Shown: positions 39,462-50,150, numbered from the stretch's first letter. The stretch is 64,000 nucleotides of DNA from Nitrosomonas sp. (GCA_031316255.1 JALDQW010000001.1:124001-188000); one strand, 5' to 3'. Notes: generated by a model not told the origin, from the sequence alone. Translations and numbers: made by a program.

Positions 39462-41744
39462 GTGAAAAGTTTTCTGAAACATACTCATTTGCAAAGTCAT
39501 CCTGATAACGTGTTCTGGGTTGGCGCGTTGAATGGAATTGTTGTTCTGATTCTATTCATAGCCTTTCTGGCCGGCTACTTTTTTGATACCGCGATCAATT
39601 CGTATCTGATGGGCGCCGCTTTTGCGCTTGCATCATTCCTGTTGTTTATATTCTTCCGTTTCCTGTTTACCGGTCTGCGACTTGGTCTCAACAAAATTCC
39701 CGTCTCGCTATTTGCAATTCTACTCGCCGCTTTTGCTTCTTTTCATCTCATCAGACTAGGTGGATTTTTATTTCCGGAAGGCGGATTTTTCTTTCCGGAA
39801 TCGGTATATTATCCCGTAATAGGCTTGGGTGTTATCGCACAGGTTTTTATTTTTGGATCGCTGAATTATTTCATTAACAACAGGCCGCTCAAAAAACCAT
39901 TTCGGCTTGCCTGGCCCTACGCCATGATGTTTGTTGTGGGAATGGGAATTAATATCTTCGGCATTCACTGGATGACATCGACAGGGAATAATCAGTCTGA
40001 TACGGACTTTCAACAAATAAATGTTTCTCAATTAACGAATATCGAAAACCCATCCTTGGCCGGGGATTCTTCCGTCAAGAATTTTACCTATGGCAGCGGT
40101 ACGGACAAGCAAAGATTCGAATTTCGGGGTAATGTCCAGTATCGTACAGAACCCGTCGATGCTTCATCGATTCTTTATGCCTGGCACGGATCGAAAGCAA
40201 AATGGCGTGAAAAATTCTGGGGATTCGGTCTGGATGAATTTCCGATCAATGGGAGCGTATGGATGCCGGAAGGCGATGGACCGTTTCCATTAATTCTTAT
40301 TGTTCATGGCAACAGCAGTATGGAGAAATTCTCGGATCAAGGCTACGCTTATCTGGGAGAATTACTTGCGAGCCGGGGATTCATTGTCGTTTCTGTCGAT
40401 CAGAATTTTGTTAATGCAACCTGGTCGGGTGATTTCAAAGGACAGGAAATGCCGGTGCGAGGATGGTTATTACTGAAACATCTGGAACAATGGAGAAGCT
40501 GGAATCAAGACAAATTTCATGATTTATTCGGAAAAATAAAAATAGACGAAATTATTTTAATCGGACATAGCAGAGGTGGCGAGGCCGTTGCTATAGCGGC
40601 ATCGTTTAACACACTTTCCTTTTTTCCGGATAATGCTAATCTGGAGTTTGATTTTAATTTCAACATTATAGGAATTGTCGAGATCGCGCCGACAGACACA
40701 CGGTATTTCAGGCGAATGGCGCTGAAAAATATCAACTATTTAAGCTTGCATGGATCGCATGACAGTGATCAAGCCAGTTTTTTCGGTTTCCGCCAGTATC
40801 AACGCATTGAATTTACAGACAATAATTACTGGTTCAACGCCGGTTTGTATATACATCGGGCGAACCATAGTCAATTCAATACCGTATGGGGAGACAAAGA
40901 CCTCAAGCTGCCCTTTAGCTGGTTACTCGATGTCAATTCGGTGATCGCAGCCGAAGAACAAAGGCAGATAGCAAAAGTATATATTTCAGCGTTTGCAGAA
41001 ACGATTTTTAATCGGAAGAAGGAATATTTACCGATATTCAAAAACGCATCCGTTATCCGGGACTGGGTGCCGCCAACGATTTATCTTAATAATTTCAAAG
41101 ATTCGAAAAATCTAATTATCGCTGATTTTGAGGAAGATATTGATTTGACTACCGCAAAACTGGGAATTATTAAGGCGCTGAATCTGGAAATATGGCGAGA
41201 AGAACCGCTGCAATTCAGAGATATGAATACCCAGGAGAATAACGCCCTGATTCTGGGCTGGGATTCAAGAGCAGATACTAACAAGCATGATAAGAGTTAC
41301 GAAATAATCCTGGACAACCCCATGGACCTTCAGAAAGTTGAATCGTTACTGTTATCCATGGCGGCCGGGAACCCTGGAGAACTGGGAGTTAACAATAAAG
41401 GTAATTATACTGGGGAAAATGATCTCAATGATGATAGTAAAGGTGAGCTTAACTTTACCATTCAATTGACAGATGCGCGGAATAACCGGTTAAGTATTTC
41501 TTCCGATGCAGTCAAGAAAATTGCCCCGAGGCTGAAAATCAATTTTATGAAATTAAAATCTTTGAACAAATATTGGGGTGACAGCTGGGAGCCATCGCTA
41601 GAATCATTCGAATACCCATTGACTGATTTTGATGGTGACATCGAGAAATTCGGTAAGCTTCATTCGATAAAATTTATTTTCAATAAAACGGATCATGGCG
41701 TATTAATCATGGATAACTTGGGTTTTTCGCTTACTCAGTCATAA
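39462..41744 (+). CDS. Membrane protein with alpha/beta-hydrolase domain
   Basis: A 760-residue protein with five or six N-terminal membrane helices (about residues 20-170), followed by an alpha/beta-hydrolase domain of about 350 residues. The nucleophile elbow GHSRGGEAV holds the predicted catalytic serine (near residue 371), and LILIVHGNSSMEKF supplies the oxyanion-hole segment. The remaining about 200 residues form a beta-rich C-terminal domain of unknown type. The catalytic part would face the periplasm. The start is a GTG (39462) with no clear Shine-Dalgarno. It is flanked by two tiny lipoproteins; function unknown, a dienelactone-hydrolase-like or polyester/lipid hydrolase is possible. 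Confidence 0.78.
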   Translation: MKSFLKHTHLQSHPDNVFWVGALNGIVVLILFIAFLAGYFFDTAINSYLMGAAFALASFLLFIFFRFLFTGLRLGLNKIPVSLFAILLAAFASFHLIRLGGFLFPEGGFFFPESVYYPVIGLGVIAQVFIFGSLNYFINNRPLKKPFRLAWPYAMMFVVGMGINIFGIHWMTSTGNNQSDTDFQQINVSQLTNIENPSLAGDSSVKNFTYGSGTDKQRFEFRGNVQYRTEPVDASSILYAWHGSKAKWREKFWGFGLDEFPINGSVWMPEGDGPFPLILIVHGNSSMEKFSDQGYAYLGELLASRGFIVVSVDQNFVNATWSGDFKGQEMPVRGWLLLKHLEQWRSWNQDKFHDLFGKIKIDEIILIGHSRGGEAVAIAASFNTLSFFPDNANLEFDFNFNIIGIVEIAPTDTRYFRRMALKNINYLSLHGSHDSDQASFFGFRQYQRIEFTDNNYWFNAGLYIHRANHSQFNTVWGDKDLKLPFSWLLDVNSVIAAEEQRQIAKVYISAFAETIFNRKKEYLPIFKNASVIRDWVPPTIYLNNFKDSKNLIIADFEEDIDLTTAKLGIIKALNLEIWREEPLQFRDMNTQENNALILGWDSRADTNKHDKSYEIILDNPMDLQKVESLLLSMAAGNPGELGVNNKGNYTGENDLNDDSKGELNFTIQLTDARNNRLSISSDAVKKIAPRLKINFMKLKSLNKYWGDSWEPSLESFEYPLTDFDGDIEKFGKLHSIKFIFNKTDHGVLIMDNLGFSLTQS

Positions 41745-42119
41745 GCAAGCCACTCGGATGGTCCTTGCGAAATCATGGAAAGAACTGGCTCAAATCTGAA
41801 TTGACTCACACTGTCATATCGATTATTGCATTAAAAATGCACACCAATACACTTGAAGATATCGCGCCTAATATTCGCAACAGTGAAGCGACAAGAGATA
41901 GTTTGGTACATGGAAAATAATTCCTAAGCTATCTGCCCAAAAATTGGGGTCTACTTCTGGCTAGTATATTGCTCCTAAAAGATTTATACTAGGCAGGGTA
42001 GCATTAATATATCGATCATTAATGAAAGATATTATTGTTTAAACTGCTTGAGTATTTGGAATTAAGTCGATATGCTGCTTTGTTCTCGAACTTTTAATTT
42101 TAATAAGGAAAATTCAATA
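41745..42119. other. Intergenic region upstream of the 44-residue lipoprotein
   Basis: A/T-rich. No supported gene or repeat; it presumably contains the promoter of the gene at 42120, whose Shine-Dalgarno AAGGAA is at 42105-42110. Confidence 0.35.
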
Positions 42120-42254
42120 ATGAAACAAATTCTTCTAGCATTGGTTTTGGCATCTTTCTTTTTAGCAGCATGTGGTGGCCCAGGTGGACAAGCGCTGCCT
42201 GTTACTGAACAAGAAAACTTTGAAAAAGCAATTGCTGAAGCTGAAAACAAATAA
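42120..42254 (+). CDS. Small 44-residue lipoprotein
   Basis: MKQILLALVLASFFLAACGG is a lipoprotein signal ending in LAAC (Cys18), leaving about 27 residues rich in Gly, Glu and Ala. AAGGAA precedes the ATG by 9 bases and a rho-independent terminator follows. It resembles the lipoprotein at 38774 in size, lipobox position and a glycine-rich mature start. A longer in-frame frame begins at 42072 but would hide the signal peptide. The function is unknown. Confidence 0.78.
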   Translation: MKQILLALVLASFFLAACGGPGGQALPVTEQENFEKAIAEAENK

Positions 42255-42287
42255 GAAAGTATCTCATATTTTATATGAAGCCTTTCA

Positions 42288-42312
42288 AAACCGCCTATCG
42301 GCGGTTTTTTAG
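42288..42312 (+). terminator. Intrinsic terminator after the 44-residue lipoprotein gene
   Basis: AAAACCGCC, a TATC loop and GGCGGTTTTTT. Convergent bamC ends 41 bases downstream, so the hairpin may also serve that transcript in reverse. Confidence 0.85.
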
Positions 42313-42352
42313 TTTCAGGCTGTAGTTTAAGGTCGCGTTGCCAAAACCCTGG

Positions 42353-43492
42353 TTATCTCAACTGCTCATGCAACAATTTAAGAATGCTGCTCGCAACAGA
42401 TTGACTAACAGGTGTATCGTCTTCATTCAATATGGAAACGTGGCTGCTACTGGTGCCTATTTCCTTGACCCGAATATGATACTTGGCGGCCCTGGCATCA
42501 GTATTATCTTTGCTTCTCCAAAACATGATTCCTGACAAAAGGCCTTCATCATCGCCCTTTTTGAAGCTGTCAGTATCGGGATTAACATATCGAACAAAAT
42601 AAACGCCGTCCAGGCGGTTTCGATCTTCGACCGTAAAACCAATGCGGTCCAGTGCAAGGCCAACACGCCGCCATGAGCGATCAAATGCCTCATTGACAAT
42701 CAATGTATTGCCTGCTTCTCTGTCGATAAAGGCTCTTTCCTGAACACTGCCACCCGAAGTGGCTAACTCAAATCTAGCACGCTCTTCTTCTACACCAAAA
42801 CGCATCATCAAACGCGCCAGCATTTCGGCTTCGAGTTCCGGGTCGGATCGTCGCGGCTGCCAGACGGAGCGATTTGTGGCGCCCCCTTCCAGCACCTCAT
42901 CCATGCCACGGTGGCTGATATAGATCTCTGTCGTTCCCATTTCGGTACGCTCTAGTCGCGTTCTGAATTTATCGCGCTCGGCCGTCGAGTAAATAAAATC
43001 CAGAAATTTCGAAAGAACGTTGCGGATCGGATCCTGCGGTATTTTGGCACGGTTTTCCGCCCAGTCCGTTTCCATGATTCCAGCTTCCGGTATTTCCTGT
43101 TTGATGAGAAAACCCAGCTCCTGCCAGAATTCTTTGACGACAGGCCAGACCGACTCAGGCGGTTGCGGAATAACCAGCCAACGCTGTGTTCCCGACCGCT
43201 CTATATGAACGTCCTGTACCGACATCGGCAATAAGGAAGAAGTACCGGCATCTGGCCTAATACCACGTTCATTGCTGTATGTGGAAAATGTCGTTCCTGA
43301 ATCCGGTATGGAAAAGCGTTCGTCAGCCGTGGGAGCTATCAAATCGGGCGGCACATCCAGTGGCGGCATTCTGCCGGCAGATTTGTAATCGATCTGTTTT
43401 TGCTCCGGAAATAACGTGCAACCCGAAACCGTCATTAAAAACGTCATTACCATAGAGAACATGATTACATTTAGCCGCCGTATATTTGACAT
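42353..43492 (-). CDS. bamC: Outer-membrane protein assembly factor BamC
   Basis: A 379-residue lipoprotein of the Bam complex. The signal peptide ends in VSGC (Cys25 region), followed by the extended BamC N-terminal segment (YKSAGRMPPLDVPPDL) that lies along BamD, and two helix-grip domains. Start at the ATG at 43492, with AAAGGAATAAA before it; a longer frame reaches back to 43543 inside dapA. dapA-bamC is the usual order in many proteobacteria, and the genes are 10 bases apart here. Confidence 0.9.
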   Translation of the reverse strand: MSNIRRLNVIMFSMVMTFLMTVSGCTLFPEQKQIDYKSAGRMPPLDVPPDLIAPTADERFSIPDSGTTFSTYSNERGIRPDAGTSSLLPMSVQDVHIERSGTQRWLVIPQPPESVWPVVKEFWQELGFLIKQEIPEAGIMETDWAENRAKIPQDPIRNVLSKFLDFIYSTAERDKFRTRLERTEMGTTEIYISHRGMDEVLEGGATNRSVWQPRRSDPELEAEMLARLMMRFGVEEERARFELATSGGSVQERAFIDREAGNTLIVNEAFDRSWRRVGLALDRIGFTVEDRNRLDGVYFVRYVNPDTDSFKKGDDEGLLSGIMFWRSKDNTDARAAKYHIRVKEIGTSSSHVSILNEDDTPVSQSVASSILKLLHEQLR

Positions 43493-43502
43493 TTTATTCC
43501 TT

Positions 43503-44381
43503 TCAATCCTGTATCTGGGCCAAACGCATGGCATCCCGGACAAGTTGATGGTGCTGGTCAGAAAATGGGGTTAACGGCAAACGAATTCCCTTGCCGATAA
43601 GTCCCATTTCAGCTACCGCCCATTTAACCGGAATCGGATTCGCCTCAACAAACAAGTCCGTATGCAAGCGCATAAGTTTGTTATTAATCGTCCGCGCTGT
43701 TTTAAAATCGCCTGTTACCGCCGCCTGGCACATGTCGTGCATCTGCCTCGGTGCAACATTAGCGGTCACGGAAATAACGCCATGCCCGCCAAGCAACATT
43801 AACGCCAATGCACTGATATCATCGCCACTCAATATCAAAAAACCCGCCGGTGCCCGGCGCAGTAGATCGCTTCCACGCCCGATATCGCCGGTTGCATCCT
43901 TGATGCCGATTATATTCGGAATTTGCGCCAACCGCAGGGTGGTTTCATTGGCGATATCGGCCACGGTTCTACCCGGCACGTTGTATAGAATGTGCTGAAT
44001 ATCAACCGCTTCAGCAATCGCCTTGAAATGCTGATACAACCCTTCCTGGGTCGGCTTGTTGTAATAGGGCGCTACGGACAGACAGGCATCAACGCCTGAA
44101 TCTTTTGCATAAACAGACAAATCGATAGCTTCCCGCGTTGAATTTGCACCTGTACCGGCAATAATGGGAATACGCCCGGCTGAATGATCAACTGCAGTTT
44201 GCATCAACAGATGATGTTCTTCAAAGTCTACAGTAGGTGATTCACCGGTCGTACCGACAACAACAATGCCGTCAGTGCCCTGCTCTATATGGAAGTCGAT
44301 AAGGGCACGAAAGCTTTCCAGGTCTAATTTGCCATCTTCAAACATCGGCGTCACGATGGCAACCAAGCTACCTTTAAACAT
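43503..44381 (-). CDS. dapA: 4-hydroxy-tetrahydrodipicolinate synthase
   Basis: A 292-residue aldolase that condenses pyruvate with aspartate semialdehyde, the first committed step to lysine and diaminopimelate. The Schiff-base lysine is in [10 protein letters not shown], the tyrosine in ILYNVPGRT, and GTTGESPTV lines the active site. Length is as in E. coli (292). It lies just upstream of bamC on the same strand. Confidence 0.97.
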   Translation of the reverse strand: MFKGSLVAIVTPMFEDGKLDLESFRALIDFHIEQGTDGIVVVGTTGESPTVDFEEHHLLMQTAVDHSAGRIPIIAGTGANSTREAIDLSVYAKDSGVDACLSVAPYYNKPTQEGLYQHFKAIAEAVDIQHILYNVPGRTVADIANETTLRLAQIPNIIGIKDATGDIGRGSDLLRRAPAGFLILSGDDISALALMLLGGHGVISVTANVAPRQMHDMCQAAVTGDFKTARTINNKLMRLHTDLFVEANPIPVKWAVAEMGLIGKGIRLPLTPFSDQHHQLVRDAMRLAQIQD

Positions 44382-44525
44382 GACTATCTATCCAGTGAAA
44401 ATCATATATTTTACCTGAAACTGACCATGCAGATATGCTTTCCCTGAATATCATCATTTCTTTTAAACACAAATTATCGATTATGTCATTGCATCAAGTG
44501 TAGAACACTTTTTTTCAGAAGCAGG

Positions 44526-47129
44526 CTATGAACGCGTGTTCTGGTTCGACTTGGAAAACTTCATGGCATCATCCACATAATCAACCTTAATTGCGTCTTT
44601 GGCCGCAAAATGCCCTTCAAGAATTTCCTTGGCCAGCGGATTTTCAATTTGCGCCTGAATCGCACGTTTAAGCGGGCGCGCACCAAAAACAGGGTCAAAA
44701 CCGACTTGCGACAGTTCGGCAAGCGCAGCTTCACTGACCCGTAACTGCATATCCAAAGCAGCCAGTCTTTTTTCAAGATACTGTAACTGTATCTGTGCGA
44801 TCGATTTGATATGTTTCTCATCAAGCGCGTGAAACACGACCACTTCGTCAATACGATTGACAAATTCCGGACGGAAATGTGTCTTCACTTCACCCATTAC
44901 CGCATCCTTAATCATCCGGTAATCCTGTCCATGCATTTCCTGAATCATATGTGAACCCAGATTAGACGTCATGACGATAACCGTATTCTTGAAATCGACG
45001 GTTCTGCCCTGACCGTCGGTCATGCGGCCATCGTCAAGCACTTGTAGCAACACATTGAACACATCCGGATGCGCTTTTTCAACCTCATCCAGAAGAATGA
45101 CTGCATAAGGTTTTCTGCGCACAATTTCCGTCAGATAGCCGCCCTCCTCGTACCCCACATAGCCGGGCGGTGCGCCAATCAAGCGCGCCACGGAATGCTT
45201 TTCCATGAACTCGGACATATCCACACGAATCAGGTGGTCTTCAGAATCAAACAGAAAGCCGGCCAGCGCCTTGCATAACTCAGTCTTGCCGACACCGGTG
45301 GGCCCAAGAAACAAGAACGAGCCATAGGGACGGTTTGGATCGGCCAGACCGGCGCGTGAACGGCGTATCGCGTCCGAAATCAAGCGCACGGCTTCATCCT
45401 GACCAACAACCCGCTCATGCAGTTTGCTTTCCATAAACAACAGTTTTTCACGTTCACCCTGCATCATCTTGGAAACCGGTATTCCCGTCGCCCGGGAAAC
45501 GACTTCCGCAATTTCCTCGGCACCGACTTGTGTCCGCAGCAACTTGGGTTTCTCAGTTTCGGTTTTTTGCTTTGAACCCTCCTGTGACCTCAACTGCGAT
45601 TCCAATTGCGGTAGCCGCCCATATTGCAGTTCTGATACTTTTTGCCAGTCGCCTTTACGCGTAGCTGCGTCTATCTCCAGCTTAACCTTTTCGATTTCCT
45701 CCTTGACATGCTGGGAGCCCTGAATCTGGGATTTTTCCGTTTTCCAGATTTCCTCCAGATCAGCATATTCGCGTTCCTTTTGCGCAATTTCTTCCTCAAG
45801 CAGTTGAAGCCGTTTAAGTGACGCTTCGTCTTGTTCTCTCTTAATCGCTTCACGTTCAATCTTGAGTTGTATCAGACGCCTGTCGAGCTTGTCCATCGCT
45901 TCCGGCTTGGAGTCAATTTCCATACGGATACGCGCAGCCGCCTCGTCGATCAGGTCTATCGCCTTGTCAGGGAGAAAACGGTCCGTGATATAACGATTGG
46001 ATAATTCGGCTGCAGCAACAATAGCAGGATCGGTGATATCGACCCCGTGATGAACTTCATATTTTTCCTGCAAGCCACGCAAAATGGCGATGGTCGCATC
46101 AACAGTCGGCTCCGCTACCAGAACTTTCTGGAATCTTCTTTCCAATGCAGCATCTTTCTCAATATATTTGCGATACTCATCCAGCGTCGTTGCACCCACA
46201 CAATGCAGTTCGCCACGCGCCAAGGCAGGCTTGAGCATATTGCCAGCATCTATGGCGCCTTCAGCCTTGCCAGCGCCCACCATGGTATGCAACTCATCGA
46301 TAAAAACGATTGTGTTTCCCTCATCCTGCGCCAACTCCTTCAGCACGGACTTCAGTCGCTCTTCAAATTCTCCACGATATTTGGCGCCCGCAAGCAATGC
46401 GGCCATATCCAGCGACAGCACGCGTTTGTTTTTAAGGTTTTCAGGTACTTCGCCATTAATAATCCGCTGTGCAAGGCCTTCCACTATGGCGGTTTTCCCA
46501 ACACCGGGTTCACCGATTAAAACCGGATTGTTTTTCGTGCGCCGCTGTAATACCTGTATGGCGCGACGAATTTCATCGTCACGACCAATAACGGGGTCCA
46601 GTTTCCCCTGGCGGGCGCGTTCGGTCAGATCAAGCGTATACTTTTTGAGCGCTTCCCGACTGCTTTCTGCTTCCGCACTATTAACCTGTTCGCCGCCTCG
46701 CACTGCAATAATCGCCCGATCCAATGCTTCGTAACTGGCGCCATGTTCTTTTAGCAACGCACCGGCTTCGCCCTTATCCTTGAGTGATGCCAGCAAAAAC
46801 ATTTCCGAAGCAATAAACTGGTCTCCGCGTTTTTGCGCTTCTTTATCCGCCAGATTGAGCAGGCTGGCCAAATTCCGCGACAGATTGACTTCACCGCCAG
46901 TTCCTTCAATCTTGGGTAAGCGTTGAATGTTTTCTTTCAGGGCTTCGCGTAACGGGGCAACATTTGTCCCACAACGCTGCAATAACGATACTGTTGCGCC
47001 ATCATCCTGCTGCAATAATGCGAGCAACAGGTGGCTGGGTTCAATATAGGCATGATCCTGCCCGACTGCAATACTCTGCGCATCGGCCAGCGCCTGCTGA
47101 AATTTTGTAGTTAATTTGTCAAAACGCAT
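44526..47129 (-). CDS. clpB: ATP-dependent disaggregase ClpB
   Basis: An 867-residue Hsp104-type chaperone that, with DnaK, rescues aggregated proteins. It contains the N-domain, first AAA domain (GEPGVGKT Walker A), the long middle coiled-coil that distinguishes ClpB from ClpA (about residues 400-530), and a second AAA domain (GPTGVGKTE). The ATG at 47129 with GGGAG 6 bases upstream gives the usual [12 protein letters not shown] start. A heat-shock promoter lies just upstream. Confidence 0.97.
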   Translation of the reverse strand: MRFDKLTTKFQQALADAQSIAVGQDHAYIEPSHLLLALLQQDDGATVSLLQRCGTNVAPLREALKENIQRLPKIEGTGGEVNLSRNLASLLNLADKEAQKRGDQFIASEMFLLASLKDKGEAGALLKEHGASYEALDRAIIAVRGGEQVNSAEAESSREALKKYTLDLTERARQGKLDPVIGRDDEIRRAIQVLQRRTKNNPVLIGEPGVGKTAIVEGLAQRIINGEVPENLKNKRVLSLDMAALLAGAKYRGEFEERLKSVLKELAQDEGNTIVFIDELHTMVGAGKAEGAIDAGNMLKPALARGELHCVGATTLDEYRKYIEKDAALERRFQKVLVAEPTVDATIAILRGLQEKYEVHHGVDITDPAIVAAAELSNRYITDRFLPDKAIDLIDEAAARIRMEIDSKPEAMDKLDRRLIQLKIEREAIKREQDEASLKRLQLLEEEIAQKEREYADLEEIWKTEKSQIQGSQHVKEEIEKVKLEIDAATRKGDWQKVSELQYGRLPQLESQLRSQEGSKQKTETEKPKLLRTQVGAEEIAEVVSRATGIPVSKMMQGEREKLLFMESKLHERVVGQDEAVRLISDAIRRSRAGLADPNRPYGSFLFLGPTGVGKTELCKALAGFLFDSEDHLIRVDMSEFMEKHSVARLIGAPPGYVGYEEGGYLTEIVRRKPYAVILLDEVEKAHPDVFNVLLQVLDDGRMTDGQGRTVDFKNTVIVMTSNLGSHMIQEMHGQDYRMIKDAVMGEVKTHFRPEFVNRIDEVVVFHALDEKHIKSIAQIQLQYLEKRLAALDMQLRVSEAALAELSQVGFDPVFGARPLKRAIQAQIENPLAKEILEGHFAAKDAIKVDYVDDAMKFSKSNQNTRS

Positions 47130-47162
47130 TGATTTCTCCCAAAGTAGGTCACTGAACACTAC

Positions 47163-47188
47163 GTGGGGGAATACGCTAAAATTTCAAC
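47163..47188 (-). promoter_or_regulatory. Sigma-32 (RpoH) heat-shock promoter of clpB
   Basis: On the minus strand GTTGAAA (-35) is followed after 12 to 13 bases by CCCCCAC (-10), closely matching the RpoH consensus CTTGAAA and CCCCAT. It is placed for a short leader before the clpB ATG at 47129. Confidence 0.8.
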
Positions 47189-47269
47189 CCATCCTTATAC
47201 AGACGGTTTTTCTCTCATCAGCACAATCATTTTCTTGATCGTTATTGAAAGACTTGGTCTTCGAAATAC

Positions 47270-48538
47270 TCAGCGCCTGTGCAGCTTCCGTGTACCAATC
47301 AAATGCAGCGAATCTTCAATACTCTGATTGTATGCATGCCATTTGCGGATCAGTGCCATAGTGCCCGACATGAACAGTCCAAACAACACAATGACGACAT
47401 CGATATGTACATCGAAAAAAATCAATAACGCATAGAACGTTAGCATCATCATTATGCCCAGATTTTCATTGAAATTTTGTACCGCGATAGAATGGCCCGC
47501 CCCCATTAAAATATAACCCCGATGCTGTAACAAGGCATTCATGGGCACCACAAAAAATCCGGCCATACCCCCAATCAAAATTAAGAGAAAGATTGCCGTC
47601 CACAGATCATGAACAAATATCATAATCACAACCACCAATCCTGTTGCAAAGCCAAGTGGAAGAACAGACAAGGATTTCTTCAACGACACTGCGCGTGCTG
47701 CCATAACAGCGCCAATGGCGATTCCCAATGCAACAACGCCCTGCAACTGCGCCGCTTTATTCAACGGAAAATCCAATGCCACTTCCGCCCACTTTATGAC
47801 AATAAACTGCAGTGTCGCACCTGCACCCCAAAATAATGTGGTAACCGCCAATGAAATCTGTCCCAGTTTGTCTGTCCACAGCAATTTCACACAGTGAGCA
47901 AATTCATGTATCAGATAAAACGGATTTTTGTTGGGAATACGATGATCAATACCGGTATTCGGAATAAATAGATTGAAAATTGCTGCAATCAGGTAAATTA
48001 CAGCCACAATTAAAATGCTGACTTCTGTCGCTGTATGTACAAAAGGTAAATTTGTCGAAAGCAACACCTGAGAAACAACCGGCGTAATTAAAATACCCCC
48101 CAACATGGTACCTAGCACAATTGATGCAACGGTTAATCCTTCTATCCAGCCATTCGCTATGACCAGTTTTTCCGGCGGCAGCAGTTCGGTTAATATGCCG
48201 TATTTGGCCGGAGAATAGGCGGCGGCACCGAGTCCAACCACGGCATATGCAGCCAGTGCAGAATATTGATGCATCGCAACAAATAATAAGCCACACCCTA
48301 TAATTTTGATGGAATTGCTGATGAACATGACCCGTCCCTTGGGCATGGAATCAGCAAATGCGCCAACAAATGGCGCGAGAATAACGTAAAACAATACAAA
48401 AACAAATTTGAGCAACGGTGTGAGAAAGTCGGGTGCATGCAAATCGATCAATAAAGCAATGGCAACAACCAGCAGCGCATTATCCGCAAGGGAAGAGAAA
48501 AATTGCGCAGCCATAATGGTATAAAAACCGCGGTTCAA
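47270..48538 (-). CDS. lplT: Lysophospholipid transporter LplT (MFS)
   Basis: A 422-residue major facilitator protein with about 11-12 membrane helices. The N-terminus (FYTIMAAQFFSSLADNALL), GAFADSMPKGRVM and YSPAKYGILTELLPPEKL match LplT, which flips lysophosphatidylethanolamine inward for re-acylation. The start is a TTG (48538) with GAGGAAC upstream at good spacing. No acyltransferase (aas) gene lies beside it. Divergent from alr; a perfect 14-bp palindrome is in the shared region. Confidence 0.9.
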   Translation of the reverse strand: MNRGFYTIMAAQFFSSLADNALLVVAIALLIDLHAPDFLTPLLKFVFVLFYVILAPFVGAFADSMPKGRVMFISNSIKIIGCGLLFVAMHQYSALAAYAVVGLGAAAYSPAKYGILTELLPPEKLVIANGWIEGLTVASIVLGTMLGGILITPVVSQVLLSTNLPFVHTATEVSILIVAVIYLIAAIFNLFIPNTGIDHRIPNKNPFYLIHEFAHCVKLLWTDKLGQISLAVTTLFWGAGATLQFIVIKWAEVALDFPLNKAAQLQGVVALGIAIGAVMAARAVSLKKSLSVLPLGFATGLVVVIMIFVHDLWTAIFLLILIGGMAGFFVVPMNALLQHRGYILMGAGHSIAVQNFNENLGIMMMLTFYALLIFFDVHIDVVIVLFGLFMSGTMALIRKWHAYNQSIEDSLHLIGTRKLHRR

Positions 48539-48845
48539 ATTGTTCCTCTACTAATCTTATTGTTTTTTTAAAATATGTAATAAGCTGATCACTAGAAGTG
48601 GTTTATACCATGAAACAGTGTAAAGTCGTAAAACATAAATCATCAAAAATTCGAAAAAATAGGAATATGGATTATCATAATGTTCTTTTGTGTCATGATT
48701 ATTGCAGATATATCAATTCGAACAGACTCGGCAAACAGGACTTTGTGGGCATATGCCCATACGTTCATTTTGCTCAGCTTATGAATTGACTCGACGCGAT
48801 CCTTGCCAAAAAAATATTTCTTCAAATTTCCCGAAACCAAAAAAC
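48539..48845. other. Divergent intergenic region, lplT / alr
   Basis: A/T-rich, containing the perfect palindrome TGGGCATATGCCCA at 48746-48759. No gene or RNA is supported. Confidence 0.45.
48746..48759. promoter_or_regulatory. 14-bp perfect palindrome, possible operator
   Basis: TGGGCATATGCCCA lies 87 bases before the alr ATG. Its symmetry suits a dimeric regulator; none is recognised nearby. Confidence 0.35.
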
Positions 48846-49961
48846 ATGATGCCTCGCCCCATTCAAGCTTATATCGACCTAGAAGCCTTAAGGCATAACC
48901 TGTCAATCACCCGCCAATATGCACCCAATGCACGAATCATGGCTGTCGTCAAAGCTAATGCCTACGGACACGGGTTGTTGCATACGGCACACGCCTTGAA
49001 AAATGTGGACGGTTTCGCATTGCTTGAACTGGAAGCAGCAATATGTTTGCGAGAAGCAGGTTTTAGTCATCCAATTTTGCTGCTTGAAGGCTTCTTTTCT
49101 ACGCAGGAACTTGCTTTGTTTGAGAAATACAGATTGAGTGCTGTCATTCATCATCATGAACAGATTGCCATGTTATCAAACTGCAAGCATCGCGGGCTGG
49201 GGGTTTTTCTGAAAATCAATACCGGAATGAACCGCCTGGGATTTTCTCCAGAGCAGTTTTTCGATATTTTTAATAAACTCTCCAACAATCCAGCCATATC
49301 GCAAATAACCGTAATGACGCATTTTGCAACAGCCGATGGCACAGTAAACAATGCGCGTTTCCGTCATCAATTGCAGCGATTTGATCAGGTCACCCGGCAA
49401 ATGCTAAGGCCCTGTTCTCTAGCCAATTCAGCTGCAATTATTCGTTACCCAAAGGCGCACCGGGATTGGATACGTCCGGGGTTGATGTTGTACGGCGCAT
49501 CACCTTTCGCAACATATTCAGCCGCCGATTTCAAATTAAAACCTGTAATGACGCTAGTCAGCAAAATTATTGCAACCCATCATCTTAAAACAGGCGACAT
49601 CGTAGGTTATAGCGGCAGTTTTCAGGCAGAAAAGCCCATGCGAATTGGAATTGTTGCTTGCGGCTACGCAGACGGTTATCCGCGCCATGCACCTACCGGC
49701 GCACCAGTACTTGTAAATAATCAAATATGCCGATTAATCGGTAAAGTATCTATGGATATGCTTGCAGTCGATTTGACAGATACAGATAATGTCCGGGTTG
49801 GAAGCCCGGTAATACTATGGGGGCAGGGTTTGCCCGTAGAAAAAATTGCAGGTGCTGCTGAAACAATCAGCTATGAACTGCTCAGTTCGCTATCAACGCG
49901 AGTGGAAATGGTCGTATCGAAAAAAAACTATCAGGACCACCCCACCCCTATTCAGCTTTAG
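48846..49961 (+). CDS. alr: Alanine racemase
   Basis: A 371-residue PLP enzyme that converts L-alanine to D-alanine for peptidoglycan. The PLP-binding lysine is Lys36 in VVKANAYGHG, and VGYSGSF carries the catalytic tyrosine region. Translation starts at the ATG at 48846 (MMPRPIQAYIDLEAL); a longer frame extends to 48702 over the palindrome and is not supported. The last base of the TAG stop (49961) is the first base of a MITE-like element. Confidence 0.95.
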   Translation: MMPRPIQAYIDLEALRHNLSITRQYAPNARIMAVVKANAYGHGLLHTAHALKNVDGFALLELEAAICLREAGFSHPILLLEGFFSTQELALFEKYRLSAVIHHHEQIAMLSNCKHRGLGVFLKINTGMNRLGFSPEQFFDIFNKLSNNPAISQITVMTHFATADGTVNNARFRHQLQRFDQVTRQMLRPCSLANSAAIIRYPKAHRDWIRPGLMLYGASPFATYSAADFKLKPVMTLVSKIIATHHLKTGDIVGYSGSFQAEKPMRIGIVACGYADGYPRHAPTGAPVLVNNQICRLIGKVSMDMLAVDLTDTDNVRVGSPVILWGQGLPVEKIAGAAETISYELLSSLSTRVEMVVSKKNYQDHPTPIQL

Positions 49962-50150
49962 GGCAACTCTAAAAATCCATATTTGCGAGCATCCGCAAAG
50001 CGGATTGCCTGCTTACCCCTTTCGTCACAATACGTCGTTGTTCACAAAAAATATCACCTCACATATCAATCATATGCTGCGTCAATATTTTTTGCTATCA
50101 ACAAGAACTGGCCTCGTCTTGTTTAAAAGGCTGAATTTTTAGAGGTGCCC
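49961..50150. mobile_element. MITE-like repeat, copy 2 (190 bp) with a 38-bp internal insertion
   Basis: Terminal inverted repeats match copy 1 (left GGGCAACTCTAAAAATCCA; right end complement GGGCACCTCTAAAAATTCA). A 4-bp TTTA duplication flanks it (49957-49960 and 50151-50154). Bases 49985-50022 are absent from copies 1 and 3 and include the palindrome ATCCGCAAAGCGGAT (49991-50005). Its first base completes the alr stop codon. Confidence 0.9.
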
